Part shown: positions 21,749 through 30,636 of the stretch, piece after piece | Layout: the number at the start of each line of letters is the position of its first letter | How positions within the stretch are numbered: the stretch's first letter is position 1 | Assembly (NCBI RefSeq): GCF_002964705.1 | Contig: NZ_PQCD01000062.1 | Span: 184,259-248,258 of the forward strand | Length of the DNA: 64,000 nt | Source of the DNA: Pseudoalteromonas sp. T1lg75 | GTDB lineage: Bacteria; Pseudomonadota; Gammaproteobacteria; Enterobacterales; Alteromonadaceae | Reading direction: 5' to 3' | Notes under the pieces: generated by a model | What the model was told of the DNA's origin: nothing | Seen by the model: only the letters and a program-made list of their open reading frames with translations | Databases searched by the model: none | Made by a program: the position numbers and the translations under genes

Positions 21749-22368
21749 GGTTTATTCCACTGCTGCAAGATACGCTGCTCGTTGAGTGCCAACCATTGTA
21801 GACTGATCACCGTGGCAGCGTTATCGATTTCACCACTGTTCAGGCGTGCCAGGGCTTCGTCCAGACCGAGCACATGCACCTTGATGTCTTCGCCTTCATG
21901 ATCCAGACCGAAAATACCCCCGGCCTCGCTGAGATCCGTTGGCGCCAGGTATAAATACAGACGCTCGCTGGTGCCCCCGGGACTGGACAAATATGACAGC
22001 ATAAATTCCAGCTCTCCCAGCTCAAGCCCGGCTTCCTCTTGCGCCTCTTTACGCACCACGGCTTGATAATCTTCACTGTCATCGGCCATGCCGGCAATAC
22101 ACTCCAGTAACCAGGGGCTGTCTTTGCTGGCCATGGCGGCGATGCGGATCTGCTCAACCAGTAGCACCTGACGACCGCGGGGGTCATAGGGTAAGACCGC
22201 CACCGCATGGCCCCGTTCAAATATTTCCCGCTCTATGGTGTCGCTGCGACCGCCGGCAAAAAGCGCATGGGTAAATCGGTACTTATCCACTTTAAAGAAG
22301 CCGTTGAACACTCTTTCGGTGCTTTCAACCTGCACATCTTCGTTTTTAAAACTGTTGATTTTATTCAT
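21745..22368 (-). CDS. nudF: ADP-ribose pyrophosphatase, Nudix family
   Basis: Hydrolyses ADP-ribose to AMP and ribose 5-phosphate. The 207-residue protein carries the Nudix box GMADDSEDYQAVVRKEAQEE at about residues 92-111, followed by AGL. The usual Arg-Glu pair is Lys-Glu here; the catalytic glutamates are kept. ATG 22368 (MNKINSFK) is preferred to the TTG at 22377. First gene of the leftward cluster and divergent from tolC, as in E. coli. The 183-base gap holds both promoters. Confidence 0.92.
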   Translation of the reverse strand: MNKINSFKNEDVQVESTERVFNGFFKVDKYRFTHALFAGGRSDTIEREIFERGHAVAVLPYDPRGRQVLLVEQIRIAAMASKDSPWLLECIAGMADDSEDYQAVVRKEAQEEAGLELGELEFMLSYLSSPGGTSERLYLYLAPTDLSEAGGIFGLDHEGEDIKVHVLGLDEALARLNSGEIDNAATVISLQWLALNEQRILQQWNKP

Positions 22369-22551
22369 ATAAAACAAACCGATTACGTAAAGTCACAAAA
22401 TCAAAGGTAAACGACACCGTTTATCCTTCCGCAAAAAATAAATTCTGTTACACTTAAGCATATATTATTTACGCTTTTGCTTTTCAATATCGTGCCCAAA
22501 CACGGTAACATGCAGATAATTCGCAATATATTCCTAAGGACTGTACTGATA

Positions 22552-23913
22552 ATGAAAAAGACACTGTTAACGACATTGCTAGCGCTTAGCTTTAGCTCTT
22601 ACAGTCATGCTGAAGACCTGCTCCAGGTTTATCAAATTGCCCTTGAAAATGATCCTGTGGTTCTAAAAGCCAAGGCCAATGCCGAAGCACAACAGCATAA
22701 CACAGACCGAGCCTTGAGCGCCTTGTTGCCACAAGTCGACTTTTCAATGGGCTATACCAAAACCGATAATGACGGTTACGATATAGATACCGATTCGGGT
22801 CAGTTAATGTCTCTCGACACCGAGCGCGATACCTTTTCTCGTCAGATCAGCCTTAACCAAGCCATTTTCAATTTGAATGCCTGGCGTTCACTGGATATCG
22901 CCGACAAACAGGCACTGCAACAGCAGACCGTTTATGACCTGGCACAGCAAGCATTGATCGTGCGCGTATCGCAAGGCTACTTTAATGTCCTCAGCGCCAT
23001 CGACACCCTGGAATTTGTGCAGGCGGAAAAGCGCGCCATTGAGCGTCAGTTAGAGCAAACTAAGCAACGTTTCGCCGTGGGCCTGACGGCTATTACCGAC
23101 GTTCACGAAGCTCAAGCTCAGTTCGATAACTCGGTTGCCCGTGAAATCGTTGCCAAAAACGACGTTGAAACGGCCCGTGAACAGCTTCGTGAAATCACAG
23201 GTAAATACCATGCCAAGCTTGATACCCTGGACACAGAGACCTTCTCAACCGTGCAGCCAACCAAGCAAAACACCGATTTCGTTGAGCTTGCCAAGCAAAT
23301 GAACTTAGAGTTGCAAGTGTCTAAGGCCACAGTCGATATCGCCAAGCAGCAGATTGACCTGGCGCAAGCGGGTCACTACCCGACGCTATTTTTGAACGCA
23401 TCTTACGGCGACTCATTAACCGATACCGAAATCAACACCATGGGCACCACCATCAACCGTGATCATGTGCCTCGTGAAGATCAAACAACCGTGGGCCTGA
23501 GCTTTAACCTGCCACTTTACTCAGGTGGTGCCACGGTAGCCTCAACCAAACAGGCTCGCTCTTTGTATGTCGCTGCCAGCGAAGACTTAGAAGCAACGCT
23601 GCGTGCCGTGACCCGTTCGACCATCACCTCGTACAATCAGGTGGTATCGGATATCGCCACTTACAAAGCCCTTGAGCAGGCGGTAATTTCGGCGGAAAGT
23701 GCACTGCAAGCAACCGAAGCCGGTTTCGAGGTGGGCACACGTACCATAGTCGACGTGCTGGTAAGCACCCAGAACCTGTACAACGCCAAGCGTAACCTGG
23801 CCAACGTGCGTTACCGCTATGTGGTTTCAACCCTGGCGTTGAAACAAGCGGCCGGTACTTTAACGGCGCAAGACTTAGAAGCCATCAACCAAGGCTTAAA
23901 AGCGCAAAACTAA
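22552..23913 (+). CDS. tolC: Outer-membrane efflux channel TolC
   Basis: Trimeric outer-membrane exit duct for RND and ABC efflux pumps and type I secretion. The 453-residue precursor has a signal peptide (MKKTLLTTLLALSFSSYSHA). The mature start EDLLQVYQIALENDP is characteristic of TolC, as is GLTAITDVHEAQAQFDN. Two repeats of the coiled-coil/beta pattern can be followed, the second with GTRTIVDVLVSTQNLYNAKR. I place the start at ATG 22552, after TAAGGA, because the frame upstream to 22477 does not look like coding sequence. It is divergent from nudF and ends at a strong terminator. Confidence 0.95.
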   Translation: MKKTLLTTLLALSFSSYSHAEDLLQVYQIALENDPVVLKAKANAEAQQHNTDRALSALLPQVDFSMGYTKTDNDGYDIDTDSGQLMSLDTERDTFSRQISLNQAIFNLNAWRSLDIADKQALQQQTVYDLAQQALIVRVSQGYFNVLSAIDTLEFVQAEKRAIERQLEQTKQRFAVGLTAITDVHEAQAQFDNSVAREIVAKNDVETAREQLREITGKYHAKLDTLDTETFSTVQPTKQNTDFVELAKQMNLELQVSKATVDIAKQQIDLAQAGHYPTLFLNASYGDSLTDTEINTMGTTINRDHVPREDQTTVGLSFNLPLYSGGATVASTKQARSLYVAASEDLEATLRAVTRSTITSYNQVVSDIATYKALEQAVISAESALQATEAGFEVGTRTIVDVLVSTQNLYNAKRNLANVRYRYVVSTLALKQAAGTLTAQDLEAINQGLKAQN

Positions 23914-23921
23914 GACCACAG

Positions 23922-23953
23922 ACAAAGCCAGCCTCAGCGCTGGCTTTGTTTTG
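23922..23953 (+). terminator. Terminator of tolC
   Basis: An 11-bp perfect stem (23922-23932 with 23939-23949) with a 6-base loop is followed by a short T-tract, nine bases after the tolC stop. Confidence 0.88.
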
Positions 23954-23997
23954 CCAATATAACGTATACTGAGCGCCATTCGTCATGATAAATATCA

Positions 23998-24930
23998 ATG
24001 CTTGTGGTTAACAAAACATCCTTCCAACTGGCTTTTTTTGCCCCGAAATACTGGCCTAGCTGGCTATCCGTTTTCTTACTCTATACCCTCAGTTGGTTAC
24101 CTCAATCCTGGCAACTGGCGCTGGGACGAGCACTTGGTCGCCTTGTTTATCGCTTAATGAAAAAGCGCCGCAAAATCGCCGAAGTGAATATTGCCCTGTG
24201 CTACCCCGACCTAAATGCCGAGCAGCGCGCCGAGCTGGTGCTGAAAAATATGGAAAACACCGGCATGGCCATTTTCGAAAGTGCCATGGCCTGGTGGTGG
24301 CCCGATTGGCGTATTAAGCGCATATTCGGCTCGGTCACCGGCTTAGAACATGTTGATGCCGCCCAGCAGCAGGGTCAAGGCGTACTCTTGTTGGTACCAC
24401 ACATGCTGCATCTGGAAATGGCTTCACGCATCATGGGCGTCAAGCGCCGTGGTATTGGCTTTTACCGCCCCCATAACAACGCCCTGATGGATTACTTCAC
24501 CACCAAGGGTCGACTGCGTTCTAACGAATACTTGGTAGGCAAACGCGACGTAAAAAGCTTGCTCAAGGCACTCAAGGATAAAAAATTCTGCTACTACTTG
24601 CCGGATCAAGACTATGGCCGCAAACGCAGTGTATTTGCACCGTTTTTTGCCGTACCCGATGCCGCCAGCACCACAGGTACGCTGATTTTTGCCGCCAGCA
24701 AATATTGCCAAACGCTCAGCATCAGCACGCGCCGTGACGAGCAAGGTAAATATCATTTAGCGGTGCAACCGGCGCTGGAAAATTTCCCCAGCGGCGATGA
24801 AGTGGCCGATGTGACTCAGGTTAACAAGCGCATGGAACAAGCAATCAACATGGCCCCGGAGCAGTACATGTGGTTGCACCGACGCTTTAAAACCCGTCCG
24901 GATAAAAACGCGCCCTCGTACTACCGCTAA
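23998..24930 (+). CDS. lpxL: Lipid A biosynthesis acyltransferase, LpxL/LpxM family
   Basis: Inner-membrane transferase that adds a secondary acyl chain to Kdo2-lipid IVA. It has 310 residues, with an N-terminal membrane segment (WLSVFLLYTLSWLPQ) and the catalytic HMLHLE box (Hx4D/E). Family segments GIGFYRPHNNALMD and YYLPDQDYG follow, then the end EQYMWLHRRFKTRP. LpxL and LpxM cannot be separated safely by eye, so the symbol is tentative. It is preceded by the tolC terminator and followed 43 bases later by a TcpQ-like gene. Confidence 0.85.
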   Translation: MLVVNKTSFQLAFFAPKYWPSWLSVFLLYTLSWLPQSWQLALGRALGRLVYRLMKKRRKIAEVNIALCYPDLNAEQRAELVLKNMENTGMAIFESAMAWWWPDWRIKRIFGSVTGLEHVDAAQQQGQGVLLLVPHMLHLEMASRIMGVKRRGIGFYRPHNNALMDYFTTKGRLRSNEYLVGKRDVKSLLKALKDKKFCYYLPDQDYGRKRSVFAPFFAVPDAASTTGTLIFAASKYCQTLSISTRRDEQGKYHLAVQPALENFPSGDEVADVTQVNKRMEQAINMAPEQYMWLHRRFKTRPDKNAPSYYR

Positions 24931-24973
24931 TAACCCGGGCCCTAAAAAAAATAATAATAAGGAAGGTGCAGTA

Positions 24974-25546
24974 ATGTGGTTTTGGATTAAACATTTGTCT
25001 TTGGCGGCTATCTTAATTTTTGCCGCCGGTTATTTTTTACTAGGCGATGGGCCCATGTTTAAAAACCAACAGAACAATGCCGCCGCCTCCGGGTTATCGC
25101 AATTTTATGCCAATATTAAAAGCTCGGTGCGCAGTGCCACCGAACGCGACAAGTATGTGATTGCCTTGGGCACTCCCAACAATAATCTTGATGCTCAACT
25201 AAGCCAGCGTGTTGGTACGGTGCAGGCCACCGATTTGCGTTGGCAAGGCAGCGTTAAAGTGCGCCGCTTTAGTGCCGGCGCGACCTTGAAAAAGGCGATG
25301 TCGGATTTTGCCAAGGAAGAAGGGGTGGTGTTTTACTGGCACCTTGATAAAGACTATGTCATCAAACATCCGTTTCGTGTCGATGACACCTTTGTTGCCA
25401 CCCTGCATCAGGTGGGCAGAGCCATCGACAGCGATTTTGAAAGCGATGTGCACTCCTTCTTTTGCCCCCAACAGCGGGCGGCACTCATTACCGAGCGCCC
25501 TTCCGCCTATGTGCGGGACAACTGCATTAAAACCATCGCTCGCTAG
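24974..25546 (+). CDS. TcpQ-like membrane-anchored protein
   Basis: A 190-residue protein with one N-terminal membrane anchor (HLSLAAILIFAAGYFLL), a low-complexity linker and a C-terminal domain of about 90 residues. The segment RRFSAGATLKKAMSDFAKEE resembles the TcpQ/PilL-C fold (toxin-coregulated pilus biosynthesis Q family), as does the later HQVGRAIDSDFES. It ends with two cysteines (FCPQ and DNCI). AAGGAAGG precedes the ATG at good spacing. No pilus secretion genes are adjacent, so a pilus role is not implied. It overlaps the glnE 3' end by four bases. Confidence 0.6.
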   Translation: MWFWIKHLSLAAILIFAAGYFLLGDGPMFKNQQNNAAASGLSQFYANIKSSVRSATERDKYVIALGTPNNNLDAQLSQRVGTVQATDLRWQGSVKVRRFSAGATLKKAMSDFAKEEGVVFYWHLDKDYVIKHPFRVDDTFVATLHQVGRAIDSDFESDVHSFFCPQQRAALITERPSAYVRDNCIKTIAR

Positions 25547-28410
25547 TGCATCGGTGGCGGCGCCAACAACGCCGCCCAAACGCCACTGACACTGGCTATC
25601 TCCTGTTGCACATCGACCTTAGCAACCAGCTTCTCCTGATTACGCAGACTCAATACATGGTACAGACCACGATAATGGCAATAGGCATGGATCAGTTGCT
25701 GTGCCTCGCGCTCGCTAATGCAATCATAAGCCGCGGCGATTTCTAAAATGCGAATATTGTCCGAATAAGTAACCAGTTGCGGATGCTCCGCTGCATACGC
25801 CAATACCAGGTACTGAGTGATAAACTCGATGTCGGTCATGCCGCCATGGCCTTGCTTGAGGTCGAACATAAGTTCATTGTCTCGGCTCAGATGCTGGCGC
25901 ATTTTCTCGCGCATCTGCGACACATCTTGTTGCAGCGCTGCCTTGTCGCGGCTTTGTGTCAAGATACTATGGCGTATCTCACCAAAGCGCGTGGTCAAAT
26001 CCTGACTACCGTAAATCACCCGCGCCCGCACCAGGGCCTGATGCTCCCAGGTCCAGGCCTGAGTTTGCTGATAATGTAAAAAGCTCTCGATATTAATGGC
26101 CAGAAGTCCGGATGAGCCCTCGGGACGCAAACGGGTATCGAGTTCATACAAGATACCCGAGCTGGTGCGGGTGTTGAACAGGTGCATCAGGCGCTGCGCC
26201 AACTTCAAATAGAACTGGCGCGCCGAAATCACCTTGTCACCGTCGGTGTCGGAATCACCATCATGATTGTGCACAAACACCAGATCGAGATCCGAATCGT
26301 AACCCAATTCCAGTCCGCCGGCCTTACCATAAGCTATTACCGCAAAGCCCTTGTGCTCATCATCCCTGCCCTCGGGGCGACCAAAACGCGCCACCATTTG
26401 TTGCCAGGCCAAATTCACCGCCTGCTCCACTATCGCCTGCGCCAAGGCGGTCAGGTGGTCGCTGACCTTCATTAGCGGCAGCACGCCGGTGGCATCGGCG
26501 GCGGCAATGCGTAACTGCTGCGTCTGTTTAAACTGACGCAGTGCTTCCATTTGCAGCTCAAGATCCTGCTCATCAATGCGTAAAAAGTATTGCCGGATCT
26601 CATTGGCGTAGGCGTCCAGGGGTAAGGGTTTGTAGAGCTCGGCCGGGTCGATCAGTTCATCGAGCAATATTGGATAATGGGCAATTTGCTCGCCTATCCA
26701 ACGGCTGTGGGCGCACAAACGAACCAGCTGTTGCAGGGCTCCCGGGTTTTCCAGTAACAGCTCCAAGTAAGTGGTGCGCGACATGATTTTATCGAGCACA
26801 TTCGTCACCAGGGCAACTACCTCGCCGCTGGCACTGATTTTTTGCAACCGCGCCAGCACCTGAGGCATCAGCTTGTCGAGGGTATCCCGACCGCGCTTGC
26901 CGATGGGCTGCTTGCTGACGCGCTCACGAAAATGCTGCAGGGGCGCCTGCCAACTCGCCCTTTGCTCCGGCTCGGGCACAACATCGCTCAACGCCTCGAT
27001 GTCGCCATGCTCCCAGGCCAGCACATAGCTGCTGTCAACGGTGGCGCTGGGCTCCTGCTCAAAACCTATGACCTGTTCAAATTCATTGCGAATGCGCGCC
27101 ATCGCCGCGTCAATAAGAGCCCGTGCACCCTGCTCATCGGGCTGAGCCAACAAATGGCTTAAACGCAGCCAGTCCTGTTCATTATCAGGCAATTGCTGGG
27201 TTTGTTGATCGGCAAACGCTTGCAGGTACTGTTCAACCCGGCGCAACAAGGCGTAGTCATGCCACAACTGCTGATATTGCTCGTCGCTAAACACCGCCAA
27301 GGACGTGAGTGCCTTAAGCGCCTGATGCAAACCCGCAGTCTGTAGCTGCCGCTCGCGACCACCGCGAATGAGCTGCAGCGCCTGCACTACGAACTCCACC
27401 TCACGAATACCACCGGCCCCAAGTTTAATATTATCGACCAGACCCTTGCGCCTGACTTCCTGAGCGATCAGCGATTTCATCTTACGCAGCGACTCGATCA
27501 CCGAAAAGTCGATATAGCGACGATAAACAAAGGGTCGCAGCAGGGTATAAAATTCCTGATGGTAGGCGCTGGCGCTGCCAATCAAGCGGCCCTTAAGCAT
27601 GGCATAGCGCTCCCACTCTCGGCCCTGCTCCTGGTAATAATCCTCCATGGCGGCAAAGCTCATCACCAGCGGACCACTGTCGCCAAAGGGGCGTAAACGC
27701 ATGTCGACTCGGAACACCCGGCCATCGGCGGTGTGCTGATCCAGCGCCGCAATCACCTTTTGCGCCACCTTGGTATAAAACACCTGAGCCTCAATGCTGC
27801 GACGCCCGCCCTGGGTCGACACCGACCGCGGGTAGGTAAAAATCAAATCGATATCGGAAGAATAATTAAGCTCAAAGCCACCTAGCTTGCCCATGCCTAA
27901 AATCAGCATAGGCAGGCGCTCTCCCCGCTCATCAAATGGCTCACCGTTGAGCCTGGTCACCTGCGCATAGGCCCAGCAATTGGCGGCATCGATCAACTTA
28001 TCACTCAACTCGGAGACATAACGCATGGAGTCGGCAATGTCGTTGGCACACACCAAATCCAGGTAAGCCACATGCAACCAATATTGCTGTCGATACAAAC
28101 GCAAGCGGCGCATCGCCTTAACATCATCCACTTCTTCAAGAGGCTCACTGAACACCTCGGGCGCCGCATAGGAGGCTTGCTGCTCGGGAGCCAATAGCCA
28201 CTCACCCCAGTGGGGATGGGCGCTGAGCACCTTAAAGGCAAAGTCACTGAGCGCCAGTAATTGCACCAAGGGCGACCGCAGGGGCGCCTGCAAGGGCGCC
28301 TGCAAGGGCGCCTGCAAGGGCGAGCCCATTTCTTGCGGGTTATATATCTGTTGATAGCGACTTTCACCAAGTTGTTGTAATAACGTGGGAATAGTTATGG
28401 CTGCTGGCAT
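25543..28410 (-). CDS. glnE: Glutamine synthetase adenylyltransferase/adenylyl-removing enzyme
   Basis: Bifunctional enzyme that adds and removes AMP on glutamine synthetase according to nitrogen status (PII signal). It has 955 residues (E. coli 946). The N-terminal deadenylylase nucleotidyltransferase motif is GMGKLGGFELNYSSDIDLIF near residues 170-190. The C-terminal adenylylase motif is AYGKAGGLELGYDSDLDLVF near 693-712. The linking helical and regulatory regions are full length. Residues 31-47 are a PLQA tandem repeat, described separately. It is transcribed toward the TcpQ-like gene and diverges from a DUF350-like gene. Confidence 0.96.
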   Translation of the reverse strand: MPAAITIPTLLQQLGESRYQQIYNPQEMGSPLQAPLQAPLQAPLRSPLVQLLALSDFAFKVLSAHPHWGEWLLAPEQQASYAAPEVFSEPLEEVDDVKAMRRLRLYRQQYWLHVAYLDLVCANDIADSMRYVSELSDKLIDAANCWAYAQVTRLNGEPFDERGERLPMLILGMGKLGGFELNYSSDIDLIFTYPRSVSTQGGRRSIEAQVFYTKVAQKVIAALDQHTADGRVFRVDMRLRPFGDSGPLVMSFAAMEDYYQEQGREWERYAMLKGRLIGSASAYHQEFYTLLRPFVYRRYIDFSVIESLRKMKSLIAQEVRRKGLVDNIKLGAGGIREVEFVVQALQLIRGGRERQLQTAGLHQALKALTSLAVFSDEQYQQLWHDYALLRRVEQYLQAFADQQTQQLPDNEQDWLRLSHLLAQPDEQGARALIDAAMARIRNEFEQVIGFEQEPSATVDSSYVLAWEHGDIEALSDVVPEPEQRASWQAPLQHFRERVSKQPIGKRGRDTLDKLMPQVLARLQKISASGEVVALVTNVLDKIMSRTTYLELLLENPGALQQLVRLCAHSRWIGEQIAHYPILLDELIDPAELYKPLPLDAYANEIRQYFLRIDEQDLELQMEALRQFKQTQQLRIAAADATGVLPLMKVSDHLTALAQAIVEQAVNLAWQQMVARFGRPEGRDDEHKGFAVIAYGKAGGLELGYDSDLDLVFVHNHDGDSDTDGDKVISARQFYLKLAQRLMHLFNTRTSSGILYELDTRLRPEGSSGLLAINIESFLHYQQTQAWTWEHQALVRARVIYGSQDLTTRFGEIRHSILTQSRDKAALQQDVSQMREKMRQHLSRDNELMFDLKQGHGGMTDIEFITQYLVLAYAAEHPQLVTYSDNIRILEIAAAYDCISEREAQQLIHAYCHYRGLYHVLSLRNQEKLVAKVDVQQEIASVSGVWAALLAPPPMH
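28267..28323 (-). repeat. 12-bp tandem repeat within glnE
   Basis: About 4.75 copies of a 12-bp unit start at 28267, 28279, 28291, 28303 and 28315. The third and fourth units are identical (caagggcgcctg) and the others differ by one to three bases. On the minus strand they encode repeated PLQA/PLRS. Length change by whole units keeps the reading frame. Confidence 0.9.
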
Positions 28411-28480
28411 GAAATAGCTCTCTTTTAAGTTACGGCCAAGCGTACTAGAATGAAGTCAAAGTTACTCTAATGTAGTCAGT

Positions 28481-29371
28481 ATGACGTATTTTACTTTGTC
28501 AAACGAGTCCCTCTACACTTTTGCAATTTGCTTTGCGGCCATTGCCTTAGTGTTGTTTTTGCTGCGTATCTATACTCAGATCAAGGCAAGACAAACCCTC
28601 AGTGAAGAGCTGGCCCAGCGCGATAACTTCGCCCTCGGCATCAGCTACGCCAGTTATTTGCTCTCCCTGGTACTGGTCATCGGCTACCTGCTGGACGACT
28701 TCTCCCTCGCCGTAATGAAGCAATCACCCTGGAAGGTGCCCTTTTTACTGCTGCTGATGTTGCTGTTTATCAAGGTCGGTCAGGCCATACATCGCAAGTG
28801 GATCTTAAGTCGTTTTAACGAAGAAAAGGCGATTTTAAAACAAAATGTCTGTGCGGCCATGGTCGACTCCGGCATGCTGCTAGGCAATAGCATAGTGGTT
28901 ATCGGATTAGTTAACTGGTCACAAACCAATAGCCTATACTCTTTGTTAGTGGTGTCTGTCAGCTTTTTAATGTTGCAGTGCATGTTTGCCTTGGATAGCA
29001 AAATTCGCGAGGCGCGCTTTGCTAAATTTAACCAAGGTGCCTCATTGCAGAATAACTTTAATCTGGAAAATACCTCTATCGGCATCCGCTATGCGGGCAA
29101 GTCGTTGGGACTGGCGTTGGCCATCTACGCCGGGCTGGCCAGCGCCACCTATCACAGCGGAAAAATGGTTGAAAATGTCTTTACATTGGCGGTGCACTGC
29201 GGTCTGATGTGGATATTGGTGATGGCGATGTCACGGGTCGTACTTTTAATCGTGCTCTATCGCGTCAATACCGGTGTAGAAGTTGATCATCAGGATAACG
29301 TCGGCATTGCCGCGGTTGAGTTTTCGGTGCACTGCGCCATGGGCTATTTACTGATTCAATTTTTTACCTAA
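28481..29371 (+). CDS. Polytopic membrane protein with two DUF350-like repeats
   Basis: A 296-residue inner-membrane protein with about eight hydrophobic segments. Two similar blocks, DNFALGISYASYLLSLVLVI (from about residue 49) and NTSIGIRYAGKSLGLALAIY (from about 200), look like the DUF350 repeat, giving a two-fold internal duplication. Function is unknown. It starts 70 bases from glnE on the opposite strand and is followed 15 bases later by another unknown gene, so those two probably form an operon. Confidence 0.65.
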   Translation: MTYFTLSNESLYTFAICFAAIALVLFLLRIYTQIKARQTLSEELAQRDNFALGISYASYLLSLVLVIGYLLDDFSLAVMKQSPWKVPFLLLLMLLFIKVGQAIHRKWILSRFNEEKAILKQNVCAAMVDSGMLLGNSIVVIGLVNWSQTNSLYSLLVVSVSFLMLQCMFALDSKIREARFAKFNQGASLQNNFNLENTSIGIRYAGKSLGLALAIYAGLASATYHSGKMVENVFTLAVHCGLMWILVMAMSRVVLLIVLYRVNTGVEVDHQDNVGIAAVEFSVHCAMGYLLIQFFT

Positions 29372-29386
29372 GGCATAAGGGCCTTC

Positions 29387-29809
29387 ATGAATTTAAGCAA
29401 TTTTCTCCTGCTCGACAGTGACCCTTTGTTAAGCCGTGCCTTTTGCGCCCGAGTTGACAGCTCACAAGTGATCGTTGCCGGTGCCAACACCCGTCACATG
29501 GTCAAACTTATGTTTGACCAGCAGGCCAAGGATTATTGCTACTGTGATTTTGAAAATGAAATTAGCGTCGCCGAGCTTTCCAGCTATTTATCGCGTCATC
29601 ACAAGATTGCCGGCGTGCTTATTTTTGCCGAGGTTTATGAGCACGCCAGCGACACCTTCAAATGGGTAATAGACTCCCTGCATCCCAAACGCTACCTCAT
29701 CGAACAACATGACCAACATTACCATCTTGAACCTCTAGACACTCCCTTTCGCCACAACCACTTAAGCTGCAATCAGGACCCAGATTCACTTGCGCATTTA
29801 GGCGACTAG
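29387..29809 (+). CDS. Hypothetical soluble protein, receiver-like N-terminus
   Basis: A 140-residue protein I do not recognise. It begins NFLLLDSDPLLSRAFCARVD, which resembles the first strand and acidic pocket of response-regulator receivers. The remaining receiver motifs (phospho-Asp, Lys) are not evident, and the C-terminus is His-rich (HDQHYH, FRHNH). AAGG lies six bases before ATG 29387. It is 15 bases downstream of the DUF350-like gene and 36 upstream of rsmE. Confidence 0.6.
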   Translation: MNLSNFLLLDSDPLLSRAFCARVDSSQVIVAGANTRHMVKLMFDQQAKDYCYCDFENEISVAELSSYLSRHHKIAGVLIFAEVYEHASDTFKWVIDSLHPKRYLIEQHDQHYHLEPLDTPFRHNHLSCNQDPDSLAHLGD

Positions 29810-29845
29810 TTTAGACTGTCGCAAAACCCCCTTTAGAGCATTCAT

Positions 29846-30580
29846 ATGAGAGTTCCGCATATTTATGAACCGGCAACCCTAGAGCTAGGCATTGAGCTCG
29901 ACCTAGGTGATGACGCCGCCGGACACATTGGCCGCGTGCTGCGCATGCAAAGCGGCGATCAGATCAGCCTGTTTAACGGTGAGGGAGGCGAGTATTTATG
30001 TGAAATCCTCATTGCCAGTAAAAAGCAGGTGCGAGTTAAGGCGATTGAATTCAAAGACTTCGAATGCGAATCACCCTTGGCTATTCACCTTGGCCAGGTG
30101 ATCTCCCGCGGCGATAAAATGGATTTCACCATTCAGAAATCGGTGGAATTGGGTGTCAGTGAAATCACCCCCTTATTTAGCGAGCGCTGCGGCGTAAAAT
30201 TAGCGGCCGACCGGCTTGCGAAGAAGCATCAACAATGGCAGAAAATCGCCATTGCTGCGGCAGAGCAATGTGGACGTAACCAGATCACCACCATACATGA
30301 GCCCATGCCTTTGGAACAATGGCTGCAGCAAGTCACCAATGCCACTAAACTTACCTTACACCCCCGCGCCGAGCACAGCATTAAAACCTTGGCCGCACCA
30401 AGCTCAGGGGTGCGCTTTTTAGTTGGTCCGGAAGGCGGCTTTAGCGATGAAGAGATAGCCTCAAGCCACAATAATGGTTTTATCGATATCCGTCTTGGCC
30501 CACGGGTACTGCGCACGGAAACAGCGGCGTTAACCGTACTCAGCGCACTGCAGTTGGAATTTGGCGATCTCGGCAATTGA
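29846..30580 (+). CDS. rsmE: 16S rRNA (uracil-1498-N3)-methyltransferase
   Basis: SPOUT-fold methyltransferase that modifies U1498 in the decoding centre of 16S rRNA. It has 244 residues. The N-terminal PUA-like domain holds HIGRVLRMQSGD; the catalytic domain holds KMDFTIQKSVELGV, AAAEQCGRNQ and the S-adenosylmethionine knot FLVGPEGGFSDEE plus LGPRVLRTETAAL. It is followed 56 bases later by gshB, a common neighbour. Confidence 0.95.
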   Translation: MRVPHIYEPATLELGIELDLGDDAAGHIGRVLRMQSGDQISLFNGEGGEYLCEILIASKKQVRVKAIEFKDFECESPLAIHLGQVISRGDKMDFTIQKSVELGVSEITPLFSERCGVKLAADRLAKKHQQWQKIAIAAAEQCGRNQITTIHEPMPLEQWLQQVTNATKLTLHPRAEHSIKTLAAPSSGVRFLVGPEGGFSDEEIASSHNNGFIDIRLGPRVLRTETAALTVLSALQLEFGDLGN

Positions 30581-30636
30581 TTTTGCCCACCGCCAACCCC
30601 ATTACATAGTTAGAATTTTTTTAAGCGAGCATAGCA

